From positions 21,631 to 85,630 of the forward strand of contig NZ_BOMW01000059.1 in assembly GCF_016862395.1 (NCBI RefSeq): a stretch of 64,000 nt of DNA. The letters are read 5' to 3'. How positions within the stretch are numbered: the first letter of the stretch is position 1; the number at the start of each line of letters is the position of its first letter. A model generated the notes under the pieces. That model ran no database searches, was not told the origin of the DNA, and was given only the letters and a program-made list of their open reading frames with translations. The translations under genes and the position numbers were made by a program. Source of the DNA: Actinoplanes siamensis. Lineage in GTDB: Bacteria > Actinomycetota > Actinomycetes > Mycobacteriales > Micromonosporaceae. Below, one piece after another: positions 21,654 to 31,727 of this stretch.

Positions 21654-22546
21654 CGTGGCAGTTCCTTTTCGAGAATCGGCACATACGTCTTACCGTCCCG
21701 CCGGACGTGGCCGGGCGGCAGGACATAGAAGTCACAGCGTCCCGCCTCGATGTCCTTCTGCATCGCCTGCTGGCGGCTGTAGTCGAACGGGTCGAGCAGG
21801 AACGTCGGCTCGGGCGGCACGGAACCGGCGGGCAGCGTCAGGTCGGACTGGTACACGAACGAGCCGGGCGAGGTGTGGAACGGGACGGTCGCGACCAGCA
21901 CCCTGAGCGCGCCGAACTCGGTGTGCACCTTGAGGGCGCTGTTGTCGTACTGGGTGACGCCGTCCAGCTTCTGCGCGCGGTACGCGGACAGGGCCAGCGC
22001 CTTGGCCGCCTTGCCCAGTCCGACGGCCGGCATCAGCGACCAGAGCGACCAGCCCACCCAGCGGCCGGCCTCGGCCGAGGGCGCCGCGCAGTACCCGCCG
22101 ACCGGCACCGGACCGCGGTACCCGGTCGCCCGCATGTCCTCCTGCACCTTGCGCAGCAGCTGCTTGACGTCGGTGTCGAAGCGGAACGTGGACCGCTCCA
22201 CCATCGCCGCGAACTCGTCCTGCGGCAGCCCGGCGATCAGCGCGGCGGCCGGCATCAGGATCAGGTCGACCATCACCCACTGCGGCATCGGGATGCCCCG
22301 GTCGCCGAAGGCGATGCCGTTGATCACGTTGAACAGGTTCAGGAATTCCCGGACCGACCACTCCCGCTCGGCGGTGTCGGTGAAGTCGAGCCAGCTCAGC
22401 TTGTGCCCGTACGGCGTCTCGTTGAGATGCGGCCGGATCGTCTCGTTGGAGGCGAGGAAGAACTCCACGCCGAGCCCGGCCAGTTTGCCGGTGTGGTCGG
22501 CGAAGTCGGGGAAGCGGGTCTCCACCACGGGCGCGAAAGTGGTCAT
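21650..22546 (-). CDS. unknown protein of the arg operon, possible GNAT-like acyltransferase
   Basis: A 298-residue protein not usually found in arg operons. The ATG overlaps the argR stop (ATGA) and the stop overlaps the argG start (ATGA), so it is translated with them. No family is obvious. Residues 175-189 (VGLGKAAKALALSAY) resemble the acetyl-CoA pyrophosphate loop and helix of GNAT enzymes, and 202-217 (NSALKVHTEFGALRVL) resembles the following N..AL..Y...GF segment. The N-terminal half (FLASNETIRPHLNETPYGHK, LNLFNVINGIAFGDRG) is unlike anything I recognise. In Bacteroidetes a GNAT gene commonly sits beside the same type of argG, which fits; the function remains open. Confidence 0.8.
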   Translation of the reverse strand: MTTFAPVVETRFPDFADHTGKLAGLGVEFFLASNETIRPHLNETPYGHKLSWLDFTDTAEREWSVREFLNLFNVINGIAFGDRGIPMPQWVMVDLILMPAAALIAGLPQDEFAAMVERSTFRFDTDVKQLLRKVQEDMRATGYRGPVPVGGYCAAPSAEAGRWVGWSLWSLMPAVGLGKAAKALALSAYRAQKLDGVTQYDNSALKVHTEFGALRVLVATVPFHTSPGSFVYQSDLTLPAGSVPPEPTFLLDPFDYSRQQAMQKDIEAGRCDFYVLPPGHVRRDGKTYVPILEKELPR

Positions 22547-23048
22547 CGGTTCTCCAAACCAGGATCGGAGGCGTCCGATCGGCTCCAGTTGCCGAGTTTC
22601 TCGGCGAGGGCGGCGCCGGACCCCGGCCCGTCGTCCCGGGCCACGACGAGGATCGTGTCGTCGCCGGCGATGGTGCCGACCACGTCCGACAGGCCGGACC
22701 GGTCGAGCGCGCTGGCCAGGAACTGCGCGGCGCCCGGCGGGGTACGCAGGACCGCGATGTTCCCGCTCGAGTCGACACCGGTGAGCAGTTCCCGGAGCAG
22801 CCGGATCAGCCGCGCCGGGCCCTGGCCGGTGGTCTCGCGCAGCGGCCGCTTGCCGTCCTCCGGGATCAGGTAGGCGCCGCTGACCTTGACCGCGTTCAGC
22901 TCCTCCAGGTCGCGGGAGAGCGTGGCCTGGGTGACCTGCACGCCGTCGGCGGCGAGCAGGTCGGCCAGCTCGGTCTGCGAGCGCACCGTACGGCTCCGGA
23001 TCAGTTCGACGATCCGGGCGTGCCGCCCTGCCCTCGTGGTCGGCGCGT

Positions 23049-23052
<4 letters not shown>
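22543..23052 (-). CDS. argR: arginine repressor ArgR
   Basis: A 169-residue repressor/activator of arginine genes. The N-terminal winged helix shows SQTELADLLAADGVQVTQAT and LSRDLEELNAVKV; the C-terminal oligomerisation and arginine-binding domain ends with VVGTIAGDDTILVVARDD, where GTIAGDDT carries the Asp pair that binds arginine. The GTG start overlaps the argF stop (GTGA). Placed inside the operon it is expected to control; a candidate ARG box lies before argC. Confidence 0.94.
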
Positions 23053-23977
<925 letters not shown>

Positions 23978-23981
<4 letters not shown>

Positions 23982-25132
23982 CGGATACCGTCCAGAGCAG
24001 CGATCAGGGCGTCCGCCTGATCGGAGGAGATGATCAAGGGCGGGGCGAGCCGGATGGTGTCCGGTTGCGCCGCGTTCACCAGGAAACCCGCCTCGCGCAG
24101 CCGCGCCGCGATCTGCGCGGCGTTGGGCTGGTTGAGGACGATGCCGAGGAGCAGGCCCGCGCCGCGGACATTCTTGACGTACGGGTGGTTCAGGCCCTCG
24201 ATCCCCCGCCGCAACTGCTCACCGACCCGCTTGACGTGGTCGAGCAGGCCTTCGCCGGCGATCGTGCGGACCACCGCGAGACCGGCCGCGCAGGCCACCG
24301 GGTTACCGGCGAACGTGCTGCCGTGCATGCCGGGCCGCAGCAGGTCGGCGGCCGGGCCGAAGGCGATGCAGGCGCCCAGCGGCAGGCCACCGCCGAGGCC
24401 CTTGGCCAGGGTCACGATGTCCGGCTCGACGCCCTCGCTCTGGTGGTGGAACCAGTGGCCGGTGCGCCCGATCCCGGTCTGGATCTCGTCGAGCACCAGC
24501 AGCGCGCCGTGGCGGGTGCAGATCTCCCGGGCCGCGGTCAGATAACCGGCCGGCGGGACGACCACGCCGTTCTCACCCTGGATCGGTTCGAGGATGACCA
24601 TCGCGGTCTCGCCGGTGACTGCCGCTTCGAGGGCGCCGGCGTCGCCGTACGGGATGTGCGAGACCTCGCCCGGAAGCGGCCGGAACGGATCCTGCTTCGC
24701 CGGCTGGCCGGTCAGGGCCAGGGCGCCCATCGTGCGGCCGTGGAACGCGCCCTCGGTGGCGACCACGTGGGTGCGCCCGGTGAGCCGGGAGATCTTGAAC
24801 GCGGCCTCGTTGGCCTCCGCCCCGGAGTTGCAGAACAGCACCCGTCCGGCCCGGCCGGCCAGCGCGAGCAGCAGCTCGGCCAGCGCCACCGAGGGTTCCG
24901 AGACGAAGAAGTTGGAGACGTGCCCCAGTTGCCGGATCTGGCTCGTGACCGCGGCGACCACTGCCGGGTGCGCGTGGCCGAGGGCGTTGACCGCGATGCC
25001 GCCCAGGAAGTCGACGTACTGCTTGCCGTCCTCCGCGGTGAGCACCGCGCCCTCGCCCTTGACCAGGCCGATCGCCGGCGTCCCGTAGTTGTTCATCATC
25101 GACTGCGCCCAGCGCTCGGGCAACGTGCTCAT
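23978..25132 (-). CDS. argD: acetylornithine aminotransferase
   Basis: A 384-residue class III PLP aminotransferase converting N-acetylglutamate semialdehyde to N-acetylornithine. Visible motifs: NSGAEANEAAFKISR (phosphate binding), VLDEIQTGIGRTG (PLP Asp) and VTLAKGLGGGLPLGA with the Schiff-base Lys near residue 243. ATG at 25132 overlaps the argB stop (ATGA); longer frames upstream are shadows of argB. Confidence 0.95.
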
Positions 25133-25995
25133 GACGGGACCACCATCGTTCCGAATCCCTCTTCCGTGAAGACTTCGAGGAGCGTCGAGTGGGCGACCCG
25201 GCCGTCGACGACGTGGGCGGAGGGGACCCCGCCACGCACCGCGCGCAGGCACGCCTCCATCTTGGGCACCATCCCGGACTCCAGGCCGGGCAACAGCTTC
25301 TCCAGCGCGTCGGCGTCGATCTCGCTGGTCAGCGACGAGGTGTCCGGCCAGTTCAGGTACAGGCCCGGGACGTCGGTGAGCACCACCAGCTTGCGGGCGC
25401 CGAGCGCGACCGCCAGCGCCGAGGCGGCGGTGTCCGCGTTCACGTTGTGCAGCACGCCCCCGGCGTCCGGCGCGACAGTGGCGATCACCGGGATCCGGCC
25501 GGCCGCGATGAGGTCGTCGACCGCCGAGGTGTTCACCTGGGCGACGTCGCCGACCTGGCCGATGTCGACCTCCTCGCCGTCGATCAGGGCGCCCCTGCGG
25601 ACCGCGGTGAACAGCCCCGCGTCCTCGCCGGACAGGCCCACCGCGTACGGGCCGTGCTGGTTGATCAGGCCGACCAGCTCGCGGCCGACCTGGCCGGTCA
25701 GCACCATCCGGACGATCTCCATGGTCTCCGGGGTGGTGACCCGCAGGCCGCCGCGGAACTCGGACCGGATGCCCAGCCTCTGCAGCATCCGGTTGATCTG
25801 CGGCCCGCCGCCGTGCACCACGACGGGTTTGATCCCGACATGCCGCAGGAAGACCATGTCGGCAGCGAAGGCGCTCTGCAACGACGGGTCGATCATGGCG
25901 TTCCCGCCGTACTTGATCACGATGGTCGCGCCGTGGAAGCGCTCCAGCCACGGCAGCGCCTCGATCAGGATCTCCGCCTTCTCAGCCGCTTTCAC
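25129..25995 (-). CDS. argB: acetylglutamate kinase
   Basis: A 288-residue amino acid kinase that phosphorylates N-acetylglutamate. Motifs: VIKYGGNAM near residue 26 (phosphate binding), VVVHGGGPQIN near 58, VNADTAASALAVALGA near 190 and VLTDVPGLY near 210. The length and N-terminal extension match arginine-sensitive forms, so feedback inhibition is likely. GTG start overlapping the argJ stop (GTGA). Confidence 0.96.
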   Translation of the reverse strand: MKAAEKAEILIEALPWLERFHGATIVIKYGGNAMIDPSLQSAFAADMVFLRHVGIKPVVVHGGGPQINRMLQRLGIRSEFRGGLRVTTPETMEIVRMVLTGQVGRELVGLINQHGPYAVGLSGEDAGLFTAVRRGALIDGEEVDIGQVGDVAQVNTSAVDDLIAAGRIPVIATVAPDAGGVLHNVNADTAASALAVALGARKLVVLTDVPGLYLNWPDTSSLTSEIDADALEKLLPGLESGMVPKMEACLRAVRGGVPSAHVVDGRVAHSTLLEVFTEEGFGTMVVPS

Positions 25996-27161
25996 GACGA
26001 GTACGCCGAGTTCTCGTGGACGTAGGCGTGCGAGAGATCAGTGGTCCAGATCGTCGCGTTCATCTCGCCCTCGCGCAGGTTGATGGTGACCTGCACGTCG
26101 CGGCCTCTCAAGTCGACCTTCGACCGGTCCTCGGCGGCGGCGCCGTTGCGGCACACCCACACGCCGTTGATCGCGACGTCGATCCGGTCGGGCTGGAAGG
26201 CGGCGGACGTGGTGCCGACCGCGGCGAGGATCCGCCCCCAGTTCGGGTCGTTGCCGAAGAACGCGGTTTTGACCAGGTTGTTCCCGGCCACCGATCGGCC
26301 CACCTGGACCGCGTCGGCCTCGCTGGCCGCGCCGGCCACCTCGATCGCGATGTGCTTGGTGGCGCCCTCGGCGTCGGCGATCAGCTGCTGGGCCAGGTCG
26401 TGGCAGACCTCGGTGACCGCGGCGGTCAGCTCGGCGAGCGACGGCTGCCGGTCGGAGGCGCCGCTGGCCAGCAGCAGCACTGTGTCGTTCGTCGACATGC
26501 AGCCGTCGGCGTCGATCCGGTCGAAGGTGACCCGGGTGGCCGCGCGCAGCGCCGCGTCCAGCGTCTCGTTGTCCGCCGACGCGTCCGTGGTGATCACCAC
26601 GAGCATGGTGGCCAGAGCCGGGGCGAGCATGCCGGCGCCCTTGGCGATGCCGCCGACGGACCAGCCGTCGCGCTGGGCCACCGCGTTCTTGGCCACCGTG
26701 TCGGTCGTCATGATCGCCTCGGCGGCTCGCGGCCCGCCGTCCGCGGCGAGCGCCTTGACCGCCGCGTTCACGCCCGGCAGCAGCTTGTCCATCGGGAGCA
26801 GTTCACCGATCAGGCCGGTCGAGCAGACCGCGATGTCACCGGCCCCGATCATCATCTTCTTGGTGCTCCGCAGCACCGTGGCGGTGTGCTCGGCGGTGCT
26901 GTGGGTGTCGCGGAAGCCCTGCGAGCCGGTGCAGGCGTTGGCGCCGCCGGAGTTCAGCACGACCGCGCGGATCACGCCGCCCTTGAGCACCTGCTGGCTC
27001 CAGAGCACCGGCGCGGCCTTGACCCGGTTGCCGGTGAAGACGCCTGCCGCGGTGTAGTCCGGGCCGTCGTTGACGACGACTGCGACATCGGGATTGCCGC
27101 TGGCCTTGAGCCCGGCGGCGACCCCCGAGGCGCGGAAGCCCCTGGGGTGGGTGATGGTCAC
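25992..27161 (-). CDS. argJ: bifunctional glutamate N-acetyltransferase / ornithine acetyltransferase
   Basis: A 389-residue Ntn-type enzyme that transfers acetyl from N-acetylornithine to glutamate, recycling the acetyl group. The self-cleavage site is seen in KGAGMLAPALATML near residue 184, the Thr becoming the nucleophile of the beta chain. NSGGANACTG, CSTGLIGELLP and FGNDPNWGR are typical. GTG start; overlaps argC upstream and argB downstream. Because ArgJ recycles acetyl groups, no argE is needed in the operon. Confidence 0.95.
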   Translation of the reverse strand: MTITHPRGFRASGVAAGLKASGNPDVAVVVNDGPDYTAAGVFTGNRVKAAPVLWSQQVLKGGVIRAVVLNSGGANACTGSQGFRDTHSTAEHTATVLRSTKKMMIGAGDIAVCSTGLIGELLPMDKLLPGVNAAVKALAADGGPRAAEAIMTTDTVAKNAVAQRDGWSVGGIAKGAGMLAPALATMLVVITTDASADNETLDAALRAATRVTFDRIDADGCMSTNDTVLLLASGASDRQPSLAELTAAVTEVCHDLAQQLIADAEGATKHIAIEVAGAASEADAVQVGRSVAGNNLVKTAFFGNDPNWGRILAAVGTTSAAFQPDRIDVAINGVWVCRNGAAAEDRSKVDLRGRDVQVTINLREGEMNATIWTTDLSHAYVHENSAYSS

Positions 27162-28159
27162 GGCGCCACTCCGAACACGCTGAGGCCGGCCGTCTCGGGC
27201 AGGCCGAACATGATGTTGGCGTTCTGCACCGCCTGGCCGGCGGCGCCCTTGCCGAGGTTGTCGAGCGCGCTGACCACGATGATGCGGCCGGAGTCGACAT
27301 CCACGGTGGCCTGCAGGTGGCACGAGTTGGAACCGGAGGTGGCGGCGGTGTGCGGCCACACGCCCTCGGCGAGCACGTGCACGAAGGGCTCGTCCACATA
27401 CGCCGCCTGCAGCGCCTCGCGCGGGTCGCCGCCGTTGCGCCGCTTCGCGGTGACCGTCGCCAGGATGCCGCGCGGCATCGGCGCCAGGACCGGGGTCATC
27501 GACAGCGAGGCCGCGCCGGTCGCCTGCTTGATCTCGGCGACGTGCTGGTGGGCGCCCACCTTGTAGGGGGCGAGGTCGCCCATGACCTCGCTGCCCAGCA
27601 GGTGCGCCTTGGGGTTGCGCCCGGCGCCCGAGGTGCCGGAGCTGGCCACCACCACGACGTCCTCCGGATCGGCGACGCCCGCGGCGATCAGCGGGGCAAG
27701 CGCCAGGATGATCGTGGCCGCATAACAACCCGTGTTCGCCACCCGGTCGGAGCCGGCGATCGCGGCCCGCGCGCCGGGCAGCTCGGGCAGCCCGTAGGTC
27801 CAGGTGCCGGCGTGGCCGCCGCCGTAGTAACGGGTCCACTGCTCGGCGCTCTCCAGCCGGAAGTCGGCGCCCAGGTCGACCACCTTGACCCCGGCCGGCA
27901 GCCGCGCGGCGAGGGTCCCGGACTGACCGTGCGGCAGCGCGAGAAACACCAGGTCGGCGTCGCTCAGGGTGGCCGCGTCGGTGCTGCCCAGCGTGAGGTC
28001 CAGACCGGCGAGCTGGGGGTGCACGGACGTCACGTGCTGACCGGCCTGGCTGTGCGCGGTCGCCGCGATCAGGTCGAACTCGGGGTGCCCGGCCAGCAGG
28101 CGCAACAACTCCCCGCCCGCGTAACCACTTGCCCCGGCCACCGCGACCCGGATTCCCAT
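27158..28159 (-). CDS. argC: N-acetyl-gamma-glutamyl-phosphate reductase
   Basis: A 333-residue NADPH-dependent dehydrogenase, third step of arginine synthesis. The N-terminal Rossmann loop is VAVAGASGYAGGELLRLL, the catalytic Cys145 lies in NTGCYAATI, and SGAGR precedes the substrate-binding domain. ATG at 28159 is chosen because GGAGGT lies at the right distance; an ATG at 28183 would place this ribosome site inside the gene. First gene of argCJBDFR-X-argG. Confidence 0.95.
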   Translation of the reverse strand: MGIRVAVAGASGYAGGELLRLLAGHPEFDLIAATAHSQAGQHVTSVHPQLAGLDLTLGSTDAATLSDADLVFLALPHGQSGTLAARLPAGVKVVDLGADFRLESAEQWTRYYGGGHAGTWTYGLPELPGARAAIAGSDRVANTGCYAATIILALAPLIAAGVADPEDVVVVASSGTSGAGRNPKAHLLGSEVMGDLAPYKVGAHQHVAEIKQATGAASLSMTPVLAPMPRGILATVTAKRRNGGDPREALQAAYVDEPFVHVLAEGVWPHTAATSGSNSCHLQATVDVDSGRIIVVSALDNLGKGAAGQAVQNANIMFGLPETAGLSVFGVAP

Positions 28160-28168
28160 ACCCACCTC

Positions 28169-28182
28169 CGCATGACTATGCA
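28169..28182. promoter_or_regulatory. candidate ARG box upstream of argC
   Basis: CGCAT-GACT-ATGCA: two near-complementary five-base arms separated by four bases, the same geometry as the ArgR site (TGAAT-N4-ATTCA in E. coli; TGCAT-like arms are reported in actinomycetes). It lies 10-23 bases upstream of the argC start codon, next to the ribosome binding site, so bound ArgR would block transcription or early elongation. Confidence 0.6.
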
Positions 28183-28422
28183 AAGAACCGTATCAACTCA
28201 CATTCCGCGCGGCAACCGCGGCGTGCCAGGAGTCACCTTCGCGCGCCGAGGCGCTCTCGACCGGAAAAATCCGGATTTACCCGATGTAAGGGCAGTGATC
28301 CCAGGCGTCGTCCACCTCCGGCTTTCTCACCTACGCCGCCGGAGCGGTCCCACGGCGCCGCGGAAGTCAACACCGTCGAGCAGCGGAACCGGTTCACCAC
28401 CGGCCCGCGGAACAGCCCGCAC

Positions 28423-29412
28423 TCAGGCGCGCCCGGCCCAGGCGTTCCAGGCGGCCAGCCAGTCGCGCACCGGGGCGCCCGAGCGGGGCGGCGCCTGACG
28501 CGTCCCCTCCCGCTCCCGCCAGGCCTCCTGCGCGGCCCGGCTGGGCACGTCCAGGGCCAGGCCGGTCCCGTACAACAAGGTCTCGTTGATCGCCCGGTCG
28601 CGCAGGCCCTCGTCCTCACGGAACCATCCGGCGTCCGACTGCAGGCTGGTCAGATGCGACAGCATGCTGTGCAGGGACGCCTCGGCGGCCTGTTCGCTCT
28701 CCCCGGCCAGGTCGGCCTGACGCCGGATCGCCGAGCGCCACAAGCGCGGCCAGGACTTCGGCAGCCGCGGCGCCGGGCCGCCCTCCTCCAGCCATTCCAC
28801 CTGGCGCAGCGCGGTGCGCAGAACCACCTCGGCGAGACCGCGATGCGGTTCGCCGGTGTACTCCTCGGCGGGCTCCACCGCGGGCTCGGCCTGCGGCCAG
28901 CGCCGCGGATCCGCCAGCGGCGCGTCCAGCATCCGCCCGACGGCGGCGTCCGGCAGGGTGCCGAGGCGAGGTTCGCATTCCCGGCGGTACGACACCACGC
29001 ACACCTCCCACCCGTCGAGGGCGACCCGGGCCACGCGCCAGTCGGCGCCCCCGCGCGCCACCTCGGCGGTCAGCTCCCGCCCGTCGATGGTCACCGCCGC
29101 CTCGAAGTCGCTCCAGCCGACGTCGGCGAACCGGACCCCGGCCACCCGCAGGTGATCCTTGAGCACGTCCCGCGGTTCCGGCGACAACCGGACGGCCCCA
29201 CCCCACCGGGCGGTCTGCACGCTCAGCCACGACCGGGCGTCCCCGTAGCGCACCGTCACCGAGGTCAGCACGTCGCCGGAGGTCTCCCAGCCGCTGAACT
29301 CACCGTCGGTGTCCAGCAGCCCGATCACCGGCAGCCGCCCCTCGGCCAGCCCCCGCCGCAACTCGGCACGCGGATCCCGCCACCCCGGCCACCGCGGCGC
29401 ATCGAACCTCAT
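28423..29412 (-). CDS. hypothetical protein
   Basis: A 329-residue soluble protein with unusual tryptophan content (WPGWRDP, GWETSGD, SWLSVQTARWGG, GWSDFEA). Residues 1-170 look beta-rich, residues 190-329 helical with acidic and arginine-rich segments (EYTGEPHRGLAEVVLRTALRQ). No family is recognised, and there is no signal peptide or membrane segment. The ATG at 29412 (MRFDAPRWPG) is favoured; the next upstream ATG adds eight residues. The 263 bases between it and argC (28160-28422) hold the arg promoter and no other gene. Confidence 0.65.
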   Translation of the reverse strand: MRFDAPRWPGWRDPRAELRRGLAEGRLPVIGLLDTDGEFSGWETSGDVLTSVTVRYGDARSWLSVQTARWGGAVRLSPEPRDVLKDHLRVAGVRFADVGWSDFEAAVTIDGRELTAEVARGGADWRVARVALDGWEVCVVSYRRECEPRLGTLPDAAVGRMLDAPLADPRRWPQAEPAVEPAEEYTGEPHRGLAEVVLRTALRQVEWLEEGGPAPRLPKSWPRLWRSAIRRQADLAGESEQAAEASLHSMLSHLTSLQSDAGWFREDEGLRDRAINETLLYGTGLALDVPSRAAQEAWREREGTRQAPPRSGAPVRDWLAAWNAWAGRA

Positions 29413-29685
29413 CACCACATCCCACCACGCCTCCACCCCGGCCCCAACCCCTGGCGCACCCCGGCCGTCCCCGGAAATCCCCGACGACCCGAAGGCGCTC
29501 CCACCCGCGGCCGAACCCCGCCGGCTGGCGACCAGGGGCCCTCACGGGGCCCGAGACACCCTCCGGCGCGGCCGAAAGCCCGCGGCTGGAAGTCGGGGGT
29601 GGCTCGCCGGGCGGAGGGTGGCCGCGAGGTGTCCCACGGGTGGATGGGGGACATCAGCGGGCGCGGACGGGGTAAGCCCACAGGC

Positions 29686-29913
29686 ATGACCGACGAGACG
29701 ATTGTCGCTGTGCGCCAGGCCTCCTTCGCGTATGCCGAGGCGGTGCGTACGACCCAGCGCTTCTTCGACCGCATCGAGGACCCGACGGATCCGGCCGTGC
29801 TCGCGGAGTACGCGGCTCTGGCCGAGCAGGAGAAGGAGGCGAACGACACGCGCCTCGACGCCATCGCGGCCGCCGGCTTCGGCGTGCCCAGCATCGACCA
29901 GACCGCTTCCTGA
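29686..29913 (+). CDS. small acidic helical hypothetical protein
   Basis: A 75-residue protein with strongly helical, acidic character (TTQRFFDRIEDPTDPAVLAEYAALAEQEKEANDTRLDAI), possibly a coiled coil. No family recognised. ATG start with a weak upstream purine stretch. The preceding gap (29413-29685) is GC-rich, with an inverted repeat CACCCTCCG/CGGAGGGTG (29557-29565, 29612-29620) and no other gene. Confidence 0.55.
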   Translation: MTDETIVAVRQASFAYAEAVRTTQRFFDRIEDPTDPAVLAEYAALAEQEKEANDTRLDAIAAAGFGVPSIDQTAS

Positions 29914-30009
29914 CCCACGCTCAGGAACCCGTCGACGCCGAGCCCGGCACGGTCCCGGGCGGCCTCGCGTGCGCCGCCACGGGACCGGGACGCCGGGGTG
30001 GTCCGGCTG

Positions 30010-30993
30010 CTAACCCGTACCGTCGGACGTGACCGCCTGGGCCAGCGCCACCCCGAACCATCCCCGCGGGTCGGACCACCAGTGGCGGAGGGCGAAGCCC
30101 GCGGCGGAGAGCTCCGCGTCGAGCCCGTCCCGGCGGAACTTGGCGGAGATCTCGGTCCGGATCTCCTCGCCGGCGGCGAAGGACACCTCAAGATCAAGAT
30201 CCGTGAGGCGTACGCCCTGCTGCCGCGCCGACCGCAACCGCATCTCGATCCATTCGTGCTCCGCGTCCCAGACCGCCACGTGCTCGAAGGCCAGCGGATC
30301 GAAGTCGGCCCGCAGCTCCCGGTTGATGACCCGCAGCACGTTCCGGTTGAACTCGGCGGTCACCCCGGCCGCGTCGTCGTACGCCGGCACCAGCACCGCC
30401 GGGTCCTTGACCAGGTCGGCCCCGAGCAGCAGCCACTCCCCCGGATGCAGCGCCGCCCGCAGGTCGCCGAGGAAGGCGGCCCGCTCGGACGGCACCAGGT
30501 TTCCGATCGTGCCCCCCAAAAAGGCCACCACCCGGCTGTCCCCGTCGGGAAGCTGCCGCAGGTGCCGGGTCATGTCCCCGACCACCCCGGTGATGCTGAG
30601 CCCGGGGTAGGCGACGCCGAGCGACTCGACCGCCTCGACGAGGGCGGATTCGGACACGTCCAGCGGCACGAAGGACCCGAGCGTCCCCCGGCGGAGCATC
30701 GCGTCGAGCAGCAGCCGGGTCTTCTCCGACGAGCCGGATCCGAGCTCGACGAGCGTCTTGGCCTCCGTGATCCGCGCGATCGCCTGGGCGTTCCCGGCCA
30801 GGATGGACCGCTCGGTACGCGTCGGGTAGTACTCCGGCAGCCGGGTGATGTCCTCGAAGAGCCGGCTGCCCCGGGCGTCGTAGAACCATTTGGGTGGCAG
30901 CCGTTTCGGGGTCGCGGTGAGCCCTTCGCGCACGTCGGCGCGCAGGGACCGCGCCAGGTCACGCTCGTCGAGATGCTTCTGCAGCCAGGTCAT
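30010..30993 (-). CDS. egtD: L-histidine N(alpha)-methyltransferase EgtD
   Basis: A 327-residue SAM-dependent enzyme that trimethylates histidine to hercynine, the first committed step of ergothioneine synthesis. The SAM-binding motif LVELGSGSSEKTRLLLDA is near residue 80; PKRLPPKWFYDARGSRLFEDI near 29 and FLGGTIGNL near 158 are DUF2260/EgtD features, as is YDDAAGVTAEFNRNVL. The ATG overlaps the egtC stop (ATGA). Last gene of egtA-B-C-D. Confidence 0.96.
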   Translation of the reverse strand: MTWLQKHLDERDLARSLRADVREGLTATPKRLPPKWFYDARGSRLFEDITRLPEYYPTRTERSILAGNAQAIARITEAKTLVELGSGSSEKTRLLLDAMLRRGTLGSFVPLDVSESALVEAVESLGVAYPGLSITGVVGDMTRHLRQLPDGDSRVVAFLGGTIGNLVPSERAAFLGDLRAALHPGEWLLLGADLVKDPAVLVPAYDDAAGVTAEFNRNVLRVINRELRADFDPLAFEHVAVWDAEHEWIEMRLRSARQQGVRLTDLDLEVSFAAGEEIRTEISAKFRRDGLDAELSAAGFALRHWWSDPRGWFGVALAQAVTSDGTG

Positions 30994-31727
30994 GCCTCTC
31001 CCAGGGTCAGATGGGTGACGTCGTGCGGGGTGGCGATCAGCAGGCGCCGGTCGGGCACCGCTTCCCAGGCGGGGTGGTCGTCCAGCGGCTCGGACGCGAC
31101 GAGCACCGCGTCGCCGGTCACGCGGACCGACAGCGAGTGCCCGACGGTGCTGGCGATGATCCGTTCGCCGTCGGTGAGCAGCAGGTTCAGCCGCGAGCCG
31201 GGCGCGGCGTCCAAGGTTTCCGTAATCACCGAGGCGACCGCCTCCTCCACGGTCTTTCCGGCGCGCAGCCGGTGCCGGACCAGGGCGAACAGGGCCGCCG
31301 AGTCGGTCGGCGCCTCCAGGGTGAGCAGATCCTCGACGGGAAGTTCCCCGGCCATCCCGGCCAGGGTTCCCGGAAATCCGCGCACCACACCGTTGTGGCT
31401 GAACAGCCAGCGGCCGGCCAGGAACGGGGCCGCCGCGGTCTCCAGGATCGGCATTCCCACGGTGGCCGACCGCACCGCGGCCAGGATCGCGCCGGACTCG
31501 ACGCGCAACGACCACGAGGAGCCCCAGATCGGCATCGCGCTCCGATACCGGTCCGGCTGGTCGGAGCCGGGCGGGAACCAGCCCACGCCGAACCCGTCGG
31601 CGTTGATCGTCCCGCCCCCGCGCATGTCCCGCGGCGCCCAGGCCTGGTGCGCCAGCCCGTGCGGCGGGTCGGACAGCAGCGCCGACAGCGGCACCGGCGG
31701 CCCGAGATACGCCAGGTGACGGCACAT
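30990..31727 (-). CDS. egtC: gamma-glutamyl hercynylcysteine sulfoxide hydrolase EgtC
   Basis: A 245-residue class II glutamine amidotransferase-type hydrolase that removes glutamate from the EgtB product. The N-terminal MCRHLAYLG exposes Cys2 as nucleophile after Met removal; NADGFGVGWF and WLFSHNGVVRGF complete the Ntn site. Its ATG shares a base with the egtB stop (TGATG). Confidence 0.94.
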   Translation of the reverse strand: MCRHLAYLGPPVPLSALLSDPPHGLAHQAWAPRDMRGGGTINADGFGVGWFPPGSDQPDRYRSAMPIWGSSWSLRVESGAILAAVRSATVGMPILETAAAPFLAGRWLFSHNGVVRGFPGTLAGMAGELPVEDLLTLEAPTDSAALFALVRHRLRAGKTVEEAVASVITETLDAAPGSRLNLLLTDGERIIASTVGHSLSVRVTGDAVLVASEPLDDHPAWEAVPDRRLLIATPHDVTHLTLGEA

